Source: a virus
Strand: one strand, 5' to 3'
Virus record (IMG/VR): IMGVR_UViG_3300009002_000043
Coordinates: 1-24,018 of that record
Length of the DNA: 24,018 nt
In this document: positions 14,205-21,284 of the stretch, one piece after another
How positions within the stretch are numbered: position 1 is the stretch's first letter
Layout: every line of letters begins with the position of its first letter
Made by a program: the position numbers and the translations under genes
Notes under the pieces: model-generated
Told to the model about the DNA's origin: nothing
Database searches by the model: none
Seen by the model: the letters and a program-made list of their open reading frames with translations, nothing else

Positions 14205-14530
14205 TAATCTTCCCGCCTATCATAAAAATATGTTGTGCCGGGGCCCGTAATTGTATACGAGCCCTGACCTAGTTCTTCAAGTAAAAAGTCCGCTATGTTG
14301 GTGATTGCATCAAGCAGTGTGTCCGGGTCACGCGGAAATCTAGGATAGTTGATCAGCTTGACAGCGAATCCACTTTCCATGCCGTATTTGTAAACGTAGT
14401 CTGTTGCAGTAACAGAAACACATTCACCGCGCGTCACATATGATTGTAACAGATGCATGGCATGATCATAACTGCCCGCCATGTACAATGTGTATTCACA
14501 TGACGGCGCAGTTATAAACTTGCTGGCCAT
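14204..14530 (-). CDS. hypothetical protein in uvsX operon
   Basis: A 108-aa mixed alpha/beta protein with an N-terminal strand/helix (CEYTLYMAGSYDHAMHLLQSYV), a central strand pair and a C-terminal GSYTITGPGTTYFYD segment. No family is recognised. The start follows the upstream stop directly (TAAATG) and the stop overlaps the next start, so it is firmly part of the uvsX transcription unit. Confidence 0.7.
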   Translation of the reverse strand: MASKFITAPSCEYTLYMAGSYDHAMHLLQSYVTRGECVSVTATDYVYKYGMESGFAVKLINYPRFPRDPDTLLDAITNIADFLLEELGQGSYTITGPGTTYFYDRRED

Positions 14531-14788
14531 TTAATCGTCCCACTCTTCAAAGTCTGACGTGTCTTCGACCAAACCATTCTCTTCGCAGTATGTGCGAAGT
14601 GCAAGATCAAATACATCACAAACACCGTACATTTCGCTTGCTGATGTGCTAAGATCAGCAAGTCCGCTGTCGTCAAGCATTGCAATATATTGTTCAGCCG
14701 CTTGTTTTTGATCTTTAACAGGCACATAATTTCTAATGCCTGACCAAAGTTCAACTAACGCAATGGCGTCATTTGCATGTAACTTCAT
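14531..14788 (-). CDS. small acidic protein following uvsX
   Basis: An 85-aa acidic protein (end EDTSDFEEWDD) with two helices, AIALVELWSGIRNYVP and EMYGVCDVFDLALRTYCEENG. It begins two bases after the uvsX stop. Proteins of this look often lie next to uvsX in marine T4-like phages, but I know no function for them. A regulator of UvsX is possible from context only. Confidence 0.7.
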   Translation of the reverse strand: MKLHANDAIALVELWSGIRNYVPVKDQKQAAEQYIAMLDDSGLADLSTSASEMYGVCDVFDLALRTYCEENGLVEDTSDFEEWDD

Positions 14789-14790
14789 CT

Positions 14791-15891
14791 TTAATCCTCT
14801 GTTGTTTCTTCAATTGCTTCAGCGTCAATATCATTGTCATCCATTTCAACTTGGATATCGTGCATATCAAACTCATTCATTACTACGTCTAAGCAACCGT
14901 CGTCGTTACGTTCCCATCCTTTGCGGAACAACTTAAACACTTCGCCTGTTTCTTTGCTGATGTATTCAAGCTTGTTGCCTGTTTTAGCAAGCAACCCTGT
15001 TCCTTCAAAAAAGTCTGTTAGACCCGAGTATGGATTCATACCAGTCTCGTAAGGAATTTTGATCTGAACTGTTTCAAACGGCTTTGCATAACGTGTCTTG
15101 ACAACCTTGCATGATGCACGGATACCTTTAACTTGCGAAATCTTGTTGCCGTCTTCGTCCTCTTTCAACTTGAGCTTTTTCATTGCAACCACAATTGATG
15201 ATGCAAAAATCATGCCCGAGCCGCCCGAGATCTTGTCGTCTGGATCAAACATGTCTTGGCTTGCATATGTGTGGTTGGTACATACGAGTCCAATGTTTAA
15301 GTCACCAAACATGTTGACACAGTTGGTTACAAGTGCTTTAAGCTGCTTGGCCTTACGACCAAAGTCACCTTTCATGTCACCTGCCTGGAACTGATTGATT
15401 TCAGTTGGCGACATAAGCATACCCAAACTGTCTACAACAAACATAACTGGTGGACGTTCTTCGTCAGGTACGCTGCTGTAGTCTTCACGATAACTTGTAA
15501 CAAAGTCGCTAATAACTTTACCGACTTCGTCAATCATTGCCATGTTTAACTTTAACAGCTTGTCCTCTGTTGTGTCAACATCTAATGCATGTAGCCATTT
15601 TTCGTCAAGTGCGTTCTCGCTGTCAATTAGTACAACGTAGATGCCTTGCTCTTGTGCGCTCTTAACAAGGTTGCCCGAACAGATAAAGCTTTTGCCTGCG
15701 CCGCTTTCGCCTGCAAACATTGTAACCTTACCTAGTGGAACACCTTTGTGGAAATCGCCCGATATCAATTTATTGAGTGTGTAGTTGCCTGTTGAGACCC
15801 ATGTGTCCGGGTCACGGAATCCTACACTAATTCCTTTAACACTTTTTGTCACGCCTTTGCGGAACTTTGAAACGTCAAATGCTCTTGCCAT
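14791..15891 (-). CDS. uvsX: UvsX recombinase (RecA/Rad51 family)
   Basis: A 366-aa strand-exchange protein that forms filaments on single-stranded DNA and drives recombination-dependent replication together with gp32 and UvsW. Walker A is GESGAGKS (61-68), the Walker B strand is MFVVDSLG (D154), and a C-terminal acidic tail (EMDDNDIDAEAIEETTED) resembles that of other RecA-family proteins. The length is close to T4 UvsX (391 aa). ATG 15891 overlaps the stop of the 52-aa gene (TAATG). The gene sits in an operon with gp32 upstream and several small genes downstream. Confidence 0.95.
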   Translation of the reverse strand: MARAFDVSKFRKGVTKSVKGISVGFRDPDTWVSTGNYTLNKLISGDFHKGVPLGKVTMFAGESGAGKSFICSGNLVKSAQEQGIYVVLIDSENALDEKWLHALDVDTTEDKLLKLNMAMIDEVGKVISDFVTSYREDYSSVPDEERPPVMFVVDSLGMLMSPTEINQFQAGDMKGDFGRKAKQLKALVTNCVNMFGDLNIGLVCTNHTYASQDMFDPDDKISGGSGMIFASSIVVAMKKLKLKEDEDGNKISQVKGIRASCKVVKTRYAKPFETVQIKIPYETGMNPYSGLTDFFEGTGLLAKTGNKLEYISKETGEVFKLFRKGWERNDDGCLDVVMNEFDMHDIQVEMDDNDIDAEAIEETTED

Positions 15892-16049
15892 TATTCTTCC
15901 TCTTCTTTTATAACTTGATATGGAATTTTTACAATCATTTCCATTTGAAATGATTTTGGATTTATTACCATTCCTTCGACTTCAAGTATGCCGTCATCTG
16001 GACATTGGTCAAGAATTTCTCGCACCTGCGCGACAGTAAAATTACTCAT
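15891..16049 (-). CDS. 52-aa protein between gp32 and uvsX
   Basis: A short gene with an excellent ribosome site (AGGAG, 16053-16057 region) before ATG 16049 and a TAATG overlap with uvsX. The product has a helix (FTVAQVREILDQCP), two strands and a very acidic tail (KEEEE). No family is recognised. It is supported by the ribosome site, exact fit in the gap and coupling to uvsX. Confidence 0.65.
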   Translation of the reverse strand: MSNFTVAQVREILDQCPDDGILEVEGMVINPKSFQMEMIVKIPYQVIKEEEE

Positions 16050-16074
16050 ATACTTCTCCTAATATGTAATGGAA

Positions 16075-16100
16075 AATGCTAGACCCGAAGGCCTAGCATT
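16075..16100 (-). terminator. C(UUCG)G hairpin after gene 32
   Basis: In the minus-strand transcript an 11-bp stem (one G-U pair) closes a CUUCGG tetraloop, then UUUU follows. This is the classic T4-type terminator or mRNA-stabilising hairpin. The downstream 52-aa/uvsX genes need read-through or another promoter. Confidence 0.8.
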
Positions 16101-16103
16101 GAT

Positions 16104-16124
16104 GAAACAAACTTAGTTTGTTTC
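16104..16124 (-). terminator. perfect 9-bp hairpin with the gene 32 stop codon in its loop
   Basis: GAAACAAAC and GTTTGTTTC flank the three bases of the TAA stop codon at 16113-16115. It lies three bases before the C(UUCG)G hairpin, so the 3' end of gene 32 is a double stem-loop. Confidence 0.7.
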
Positions 16125-17105
16125 TTTACGTGCGCGAATTGCAGCAAGGATATCTTTTGCATCCTTAGTGCCTTCGCTTGCAGCCGGCTTTTCAACTGGT
16201 GCAGGTGCTGATGCAATTGGTGCATCCTCAACTGGAGTTGATGCTTTTGTTTCTGCTGCTGGAGTAGATGGTGCAGGCTCTGCTGTTTGAGTGCTACCAG
16301 TATTTGGCTTGTCAAGGCCCCATGGACGGTAGTAGTCTGCAAAGCGCTCTGGATCGTACAGTTCGCCTTCAACACTTGCTTCAAACATTTCAAAAATTGC
16401 ATTCAATTCTTCTGCGTTTGGTTCTTTTGGCATGTAATCGTTTAGATTGTGCAAGCCATGTTCCGCGATGATGTCGCGCTCTGCTTGATCTAATCCGCGC
16501 TCTTTACGTGCCCAGCCGGATGTGCTATAGTCTGCATATTGACCCTTTTGCGTCTTAGTAATGCGGAAGTCAGTACCGTTTTCAATGTCAGTTGGAAGGT
16601 AATCACCAAAGTCCGGATCCATCAATGCACCGCTAATTGTCTTGTAGATAGACGGCGAGATTGTGAAACGACGAATTGGGTTAGCTGGAGCGTCATCCTC
16701 TACCAGAGGTGAATCTACAATCAATCCTTGGAAAAGATAGCTGCGCTTTTTCCAATACTTACGCGCCATATCTTCCATGGTCGGATCTTTAAACCATGGA
16801 CGAATTTCACGGTGTACCGGACATTCTTTGCCCCACATCTCAATGCATGGCACTTGAACAATAACTTGCTTTGACTCGTCATGTCCTTTAACGCCAGTAA
16901 ATGGGATCTTAATCATCAGGCGCTCGCGCCAGAAGTAATCGTTAGTCGCGTCTCCATCTTCTAGAAAGCGAACTGTTACTGTTGAATTGTCTGGAATGTT
17001 CCAATGTGGGAAAACTGAGTTGTCTCTGTTTCCGCCTGTTGCGTTTCCGCCTTTTGTCTTTTCTGCCGCGAGTAATTTTGCGCGGATTTCTGCTAGTGTA
17101 GCCAT
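16113..17105 (-). CDS. 32: single-stranded DNA-binding protein (T4 gp32-like)
   Basis: A 330-aa replication/recombination SSB. Residues about 30-230 form the OB-fold core, with a zinc-binding set H75, C87, C95, H98, similar in spacing to T4 gp32 (H, C, C, C). Residues about 265-315 are an alanine/proline/threonine-rich linker. Unlike T4 gp32 the extreme C-terminus is basic (DILAAIRARKETN) and looks like a copy of the N-terminal LAEIRAKLLAAEK helix. AGGAG precedes ATG 17105. A sigma70-like promoter and a 76-nt leader with a tandem repeat lie upstream, and a double hairpin follows. Confidence 0.92.
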   Translation of the reverse strand: MATLAEIRAKLLAAEKTKGGNATGGNRDNSVFPHWNIPDNSTVTVRFLEDGDATNDYFWRERLMIKIPFTGVKGHDESKQVIVQVPCIEMWGKECPVHREIRPWFKDPTMEDMARKYWKKRSYLFQGLIVDSPLVEDDAPANPIRRFTISPSIYKTISGALMDPDFGDYLPTDIENGTDFRITKTQKGQYADYSTSGWARKERGLDQAERDIIAEHGLHNLNDYMPKEPNAEELNAIFEMFEASVEGELYDPERFADYYRPWGLDKPNTGSTQTAEPAPSTPAAETKASTPVEDAPIASAPAPVEKPAASEGTKDAKDILAAIRARKETN

Positions 17106-17114
17106 TATGTTTCT

Positions 17115-17139
17115 CCTATGTTAGCCTATGTTAGCCTAT
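17115..17139 (-). repeat. 10-bp tandem repeat in the gene 32 leader
   Basis: CCTATGTTAG (plus reading) occurs twice and a half directly before the AGGAG ribosome site. T4 gp32 represses its own translation by binding its mRNA leader, so this repeat is a candidate operator. That role is inference. Confidence 0.7.
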
Positions 17140-17187
17140 AATTGCTTGAGATAAGCTTGCTGCCAATTCTTTTGGTGCAACAACTTA

Positions 17188-17216
17188 AATTTACACTATT
17201 TTTCGGAAAAAGTCAA
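17188..17216 (-). promoter_or_regulatory. sigma70-like promoter of gene 32
   Basis: Minus strand TTGACT (17216-17211), a 17-nt spacer and TAAATT (17193-17188). The expected +1 is near 17181, giving a leader of about 76 nt. It overlaps the 26-bp element shared with uvsW. Confidence 0.6.
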
Positions 17217-17231
17217 TGTTTTCAATGACTT
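17206..17231 (-). repeat. 26-bp element shared with the uvsW promoter, copy 2
   Basis: Minus strand AAGTCATTGA-N4-ATTGACTTTTTC. It is identical to 10008-10033 except for the four central bases. Confidence 0.7.
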
Positions 17232-17245
17232 CAAGGTGCCTTGGT

Positions 17246-19048
17246 TTAGGCTCCGAATATTTTGTGTACAGTATATTTATCAAATGTTTCGTCTATTTTT
17301 AACTTCTGTTCTTCGTATGCGTTAATTTTTTTCATGTGTGCTTGTTCTGCAACACTTGCGTTTTGCTTGATCACTTTGATTGCTTGCATTGCCATGCCAA
17401 CGTGCTTGTCGCTTGCACTGTATACATCGTCGGACATCTTCATCATCATGTTGGATAGTTTGTCGTCGCCGATGTATGGCGCAAGGTATTCAACCCACGC
17501 TGCAACTTCCGTTGCGCGATCGTTGTACTCGCGGCAGTCTGGGCAGTCTGGGTCATCTAAGTCTAGTTCACGGTTAAGTTGAATCGAGTCTTGATTTTTG
17601 ATTACATAACGTGCAAAGTCAGCAATGTCAGTGTCTTTAGCTTGACGTCCACGTAGGCCTTCAATAATTCTAGCCACATATGGAAGCGAATCTGCAATCG
17701 CCTCGTCAAAGTAACGAACGGTTACTGCGTCTTGTAGTTCATTTAACTGCTCGTCGCTTGCGCCTTCGTCGTTGCCGCTTTGGGCTGTAAAGCTTTCAAA
17801 GTGCTTGGAGTATCCTTTTGGACCTGAAATCTGCTTGAGTGTTGAACGTAGTTCAGTAATACGTCCAGTCACTTCTTCATTAATCTCTTGCTCATTCTCG
17901 AAGAATTTGTTACGACGGTTATAGCCGTCAAACTTCTTCAACTGTTGCAGTTCTTCCATCACATTGTAGATGTGCTGTCCAAAACTGTCATGTGGAGCGC
18001 CGCCTTCTTTAACGTGCTTGAGCATTGCTTTGGCTGCGGTGATGTTTTTGTTTGGAAACTTAAAACGCTCGCCCTCTGCATTTTCAATAAAGATGGATTC
18101 AATCTGACGTGTTCTTGCGCCGCGCTTTTCTTCGTCGACATTGCGACGATGGCGTACAATCAAACGTGCATCACCTAATTCGTTAATGCTCTTACGTGCT
18201 GTGCCTGACCAACCACTAAAGCCTTCGCCTAACTCAATAGCTTCGTTCATTTGTGCTAAATCAACTGCACGGAGATAATTCATTTTTGGATTGCTAAAGT
18301 ATTCCTGCTCGTTGCCATTTACAACTACTGAAATGCCTACGCCGTCGCTGTGTATTACATTACCATTTTTTAGGTAATACGCATCGCCTTTAATACTTTC
18401 ATTGTGTTTAAAAGGTACGCCGGCTTTTCGCAATGCTTGGGAAATTCTATCGTGCACATAACTTTTTTCTGTTGTTGTTTCTTCAGTTATTCCACCTTGT
18501 AATTTTGATTTAGCTAGCATGACAAGTTTAGCAACTCTCGGGTCTCTTGGATTCATCATCATCGACTGCGGTCTATTGTTATCATCCATCCACTTTCGGT
18601 AAACACGTCCTTTTGTAAGATCAACTGTATAGTTCTTGCCGCCAGTTTTTAAGTCTACTGTGTTTCTATCTTCGGTCATGTTGCGCTCCATTGCTTTAGC
18701 TTCGCCGACAACTTTGGCTTGGTATGCAAAGTCCTTAGGATCAATTGCTTTACCAAATGTCTTAACAGTGTATTCAATAATATAACGGTTGGCTAGTGTT
18801 CTAATTGAGTCTAGCAGTGGTTTAATTGTGTCTATATCAATACCTTTGCTTAGGTTAATAACCAGCTCACTTGTGTTTTCATCGTTAATAAAATTGATCA
18901 TTGTTTGCAGATCTTTTATATAGAACCTACGTGCTTCTGTCGGGTCAATTGTTTCTTTGCCCTCTTCAGTGTACAAGATGACTGAGTGCCGAGCACCCTT
19001 AATTATCTTGAATAGTTGTTCTGATATTTGTTCTGCTGCATTTGTCAT
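17246..19048 (-). CDS. large hypothetical protein, probably late
   Basis: A 600-aa hydrophilic protein of mixed helical and beta segments with no membrane segment, signal or family I recognise. Noted features are a KNYTVDLTKGRVYRKW segment near residue 140, a run of basic residues around 310 (RHRRNVDEEKRGARTR), a single CPDC pair (C502, C505) and a charged coiled C-terminal helix. A late promoter CATAAATA (19061-19054) with leaderless spacing precedes ATG 19048. The size, late promoter and highly soluble character would fit a virion-internal or assembly protein. This is inference. It overlaps no neighbour and is separated from gene 32 by a 140-nt promoter region. Confidence 0.75.
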   Translation of the reverse strand: MTNAAEQISEQLFKIIKGARHSVILYTEEGKETIDPTEARRFYIKDLQTMINFINDENTSELVINLSKGIDIDTIKPLLDSIRTLANRYIIEYTVKTFGKAIDPKDFAYQAKVVGEAKAMERNMTEDRNTVDLKTGGKNYTVDLTKGRVYRKWMDDNNRPQSMMMNPRDPRVAKLVMLAKSKLQGGITEETTTEKSYVHDRISQALRKAGVPFKHNESIKGDAYYLKNGNVIHSDGVGISVVVNGNEQEYFSNPKMNYLRAVDLAQMNEAIELGEGFSGWSGTARKSINELGDARLIVRHRRNVDEEKRGARTRQIESIFIENAEGERFKFPNKNITAAKAMLKHVKEGGAPHDSFGQHIYNVMEELQQLKKFDGYNRRNKFFENEQEINEEVTGRITELRSTLKQISGPKGYSKHFESFTAQSGNDEGASDEQLNELQDAVTVRYFDEAIADSLPYVARIIEGLRGRQAKDTDIADFARYVIKNQDSIQLNRELDLDDPDCPDCREYNDRATEVAAWVEYLAPYIGDDKLSNMMMKMSDDVYSASDKHVGMAMQAIKVIKQNASVAEQAHMKKINAYEEQKLKIDETFDKYTVHKIFGA

Positions 19049-19053
19049 GCTAG

Positions 19054-19061
19054 TATTTATG
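19054..19061 (-). promoter_or_regulatory. T4-type late promoter (CATAAATA) of the 600-aa gene
   Basis: CATAAATA on the minus strand, five bases before ATG 19048, overlapping the last codons of the glycosyltransferase-like gene. T4 spacing puts +1 on the A of the ATG. No Shine-Dalgarno sequence is present. Confidence 0.55.
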
Positions 19062-20130
19062 CCTTGACGACATTTTTGATCTGTATCTTGACAGGATCAA
19101 TTTTGTTCTCACGGCTAAGATAGTTTTTGGAGTTAGAAAAATTGTAGTGCTTCATAACATAATGATCGGACAAGTTTTCCTTTATCCAATCGTTTACGTC
19201 ATTTTTAGACATTGGCTCTGGTAATTCCCACATGTGGAAATCAAACATTTCTTTCCATGCTTTGGCTTCCATAAATTTGATGCGATCCCTAGACCCCATT
19301 AGTCGTACCTTGACTGTACCAGTTGACTTAGCAACTGTATATCCAACTGCAATAAACTTTGACGAGATACTGCGATCAGTGTAAACCCATTCCAGTCTGT
19401 CATATGCTTCTTTCAGTGCTTGGTTGTTTTCTTTGTAGTCGCCTGCTTTGTGCGCCCATGACGATGTTGTAACTAGCTCGTCTTGAATAATGTTGTTGAT
19501 CTGTGCTGCTTTCCAACCATTCGCATAACACCATTCAGACATCAAGATTGATTCACCTGTTGCCATTGTTTGTTCTGTGTTGCGCTCGTTTTCAAGATAG
19601 CTGTAATTGATTTGCAATTCAACATCAGCATGTTTCTTCCAATTCAGCATAATGAACGCTGATTCTTTCCACTTGAATGGTGATGTCTTTAATAGGAAAT
19701 ACTGGTCTAGTTCTTCTTTGTTTAATGCGCCACGTGGAGTTCTGATAGGATCGATAAATGTCATCAATCCAATTTTGTTTTCTAGCAGTGTTGGAATTGC
19801 TTGATCAAAGTTTTTGATAATTTCAAGATCGGACACTTCGTCTAAAATCGTGTCGTTGTCTAGGAATAATGCGTAGTCGTCATCTGTTTGTTCAAAGTGT
19901 TTGAACAATATGTTTCTAGCATCAACAGGTCGATACGAACTGTTGTCGCCAATATAAGTTACACCAGCTGCTTCATAATGACAGTCTTGATAATTCTGAT
20001 TTAGGATGTAAACGTCAAAATTGTTTCGTAACAACCACGTCAATTGCATCGAATGTGCAGTTTGTCTAGCATAGTTCAACTTGGTGTCAATCTTTTTGCT
20101 ACTCATATATGAGATTATGTATGCTTTCAT
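19057..20130 (-). CDS. glycosyltransferase-like protein, paralogue 1
   Basis: A 357-aa protein. The N-terminus MKAYIISY begins a Rossmann-like GT-A fold, and DDDYALFLDNDT (D91-x-D93) is the DxD metal/nucleotide-sugar motif. A conserved GES-x-L-x-[SA]-E-x-CYANG segment lies near residue 195. The same order occurs in the divergent gene at 20223. Phage enzymes of this type may glycosylate virion proteins, DNA or host surface sugars. The acceptor is unknown. AAAGGA precedes ATG 20130. A late-promoter variant (20168-20161) lies 30 nt upstream. Confidence 0.8.
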   Translation of the reverse strand: MKAYIISYMSSKKIDTKLNYARQTAHSMQLTWLLRNNFDVYILNQNYQDCHYEAAGVTYIGDNSSYRPVDARNILFKHFEQTDDDYALFLDNDTILDEVSDLEIIKNFDQAIPTLLENKIGLMTFIDPIRTPRGALNKEELDQYFLLKTSPFKWKESAFIMLNWKKHADVELQINYSYLENERNTEQTMATGESILMSEWCYANGWKAAQINNIIQDELVTTSSWAHKAGDYKENNQALKEAYDRLEWVYTDRSISSKFIAVGYTVAKSTGTVKVRLMGSRDRIKFMEAKAWKEMFDFHMWELPEPMSKNDVNDWIKENLSDHYVMKHYNFSNSKNYLSRENKIDPVKIQIKNVVKA

Positions 20131-20160
20131 TATCGTTCCTTTGAAATATAGTTATACTTT

Positions 20161-20168
20161 TATTTAGC
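20161..20168 (-). promoter_or_regulatory. late-promoter variant (GCTAAATA)
   Basis: GCTAAATA on the minus strand differs from NATAAATA at one position. The predicted +1 near 20155 gives a 25-nt leader with AAAGGA before ATG 20130. Confidence 0.4.
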
Positions 20169-20195
20169 ATTAAATACTCTGTTAACTCTTGCCGT

Positions 20196-20203
20196 GATAA
20201 ATA
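20196..20203 (+). promoter_or_regulatory. T4-type late promoter (GATAAATA)
   Basis: GATAAATA on the plus strand. The predicted +1 near 20209 gives a 14-nt leader holding AAAGGA before ATG 20223. Confidence 0.65.
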
Positions 20204-20222
20204 TATTTGTAAAGGAACACAC

Positions 20223-21284
20223 ATGAAAGCATACATTATTTCTTACTTTGGAACAAAGGAACCAGAGAAGCGTAAAGAACAACACCTACAGCAACTTGAG
20301 TTTTTAAAGGAGCACAACTTTGATGTATATGTGCTCAATCAAGAATATAACGAAAACGATTACAGTCCCAACGTTTCATACATTGGCGACAATAAGCGTA
20401 TGCGTCCTGTCGACGGGCGAAACATACTGTTTGAACAGTTTTATAATACAGATGATGACTATGCGTTCTTTTTTGACAACGACACACTGATAACTGTTTA
20501 TTCTGAACGAAACGTTCTTGAGGCAGTGTTTAGGAAAGAAACGCATCAAGCATTGCTTGATGCACACATTGGCTGCGCATCGCTTGCAAATCCAATCCAT
20601 GTGCCCGGCGACTTGATATATTCACTAAACAAAGAACTATATGACACAAAACTAATGGTTAGAACTACGCCGGTTGAGTTTAAAGAAAGCTGCTTTATGA
20701 TGGTGAATTGGAATAAACATTTAGGACAGAAATTCTATGTTGATTACAACTTGCTTGTGAATGAGCGCAATCGTGACTTCAATATGGCAAATGGCGAGTC
20801 AATGCTAGTGGCCGAGCAGTGTTATGCAAACGGATACAAGGCAGCATCATTACCACAATTGATGCTATCAGAATTCTCGTCTAAGTCTACTTGGGCAGGA
20901 TCACAAGCTGAATACCGTTCCAACATCATTGCTAAAGAAGAAATGTTTAAAAGACTAGGCTGGAAATATCAATCAATTCGAGCAGGTGAGACAAAGTATC
21001 GCTATATTGGATACGTGCAGACTGAAGGCAAAGATCGCATTTCGTACAGACGAATTAGAGATGAACGGCGCATTGCTGATTTACATGGCTATAAAAAGCA
21101 CAATCAGAAATTTGAGTATTGGCATCTTCCATATCCGATGACTAACAGCGAAATGTCCGAACATGCTCGAATTGAGTTTGCTGAACATCCTATTATGTCT
21201 AAGTTTCCTGCCTATTCAGATAGAGACAAGATCAAATTGATTGGACGCCCTAATTTTGTTCCAGGGTTAGATTTGCCTCTTTAA
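20223..21284 (+). CDS. glycosyltransferase-like protein, paralogue 2
   Basis: A 353-aa protein and clear paralogue of the divergent gene. Shared blocks in order are MKAYIISY, HNFDVYVLNQ, YIGDN, RPVDGRNILF, DDDYAFFFDNDT (DxD at 85-87), KES-x-F-MMVNW-x-KH, NGESMLVAEQCYANGYKAA and a C-terminal LPYPM segment. It is one of only two plus-strand genes. Its stop overlaps the terminase stop within a shared TTAA. The function (sugar donor and acceptor) cannot be told. Two diverged copies may act on different acceptors. Confidence 0.8.
   Translation: MKAYIISYFGTKEPEKRKEQHLQQLEFLKEHNFDVYVLNQEYNENDYSPNVSYIGDNKRMRPVDGRNILFEQFYNTDDDYAFFFDNDTLITVYSERNVLEAVFRKETHQALLDAHIGCASLANPIHVPGDLIYSLNKELYDTKLMVRTTPVEFKESCFMMVNWNKHLGQKFYVDYNLLVNERNRDFNMANGESMLVAEQCYANGYKAASLPQLMLSEFSSKSTWAGSQAEYRSNIIAKEEMFKRLGWKYQSIRAGETKYRYIGYVQTEGKDRISYRRIRDERRIADLHGYKKHNQKFEYWHLPYPMTNSEMSEHARIEFAEHPIMSKFPAYSDRDKIKLIGRPNFVPGLDLPL

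Larger units (their letters stand above)
20117..20236. repeat. inverted repeat spanning the divergent glycosyltransferase promoters
   Basis: The first 14 bases of both genes are perfect inverted copies (20117-20130 and 20223-20236), and the ribosome-site regions match next to them (GTTCCTTT versus AAAGGAAC plus a following AAATA/TATTT). The arrangement is what an inverted gene duplication including its leader would leave. Confidence 0.8.

Noticed and set aside
17274-17281. GATAAATA on the minus strand
   Set aside because: It lies within the last codons of the 600-aa gene (Asp-Lys-Tyr) and would drive gene 32, which already has a sigma70-like promoter and is not expected to be late. Probably chance.
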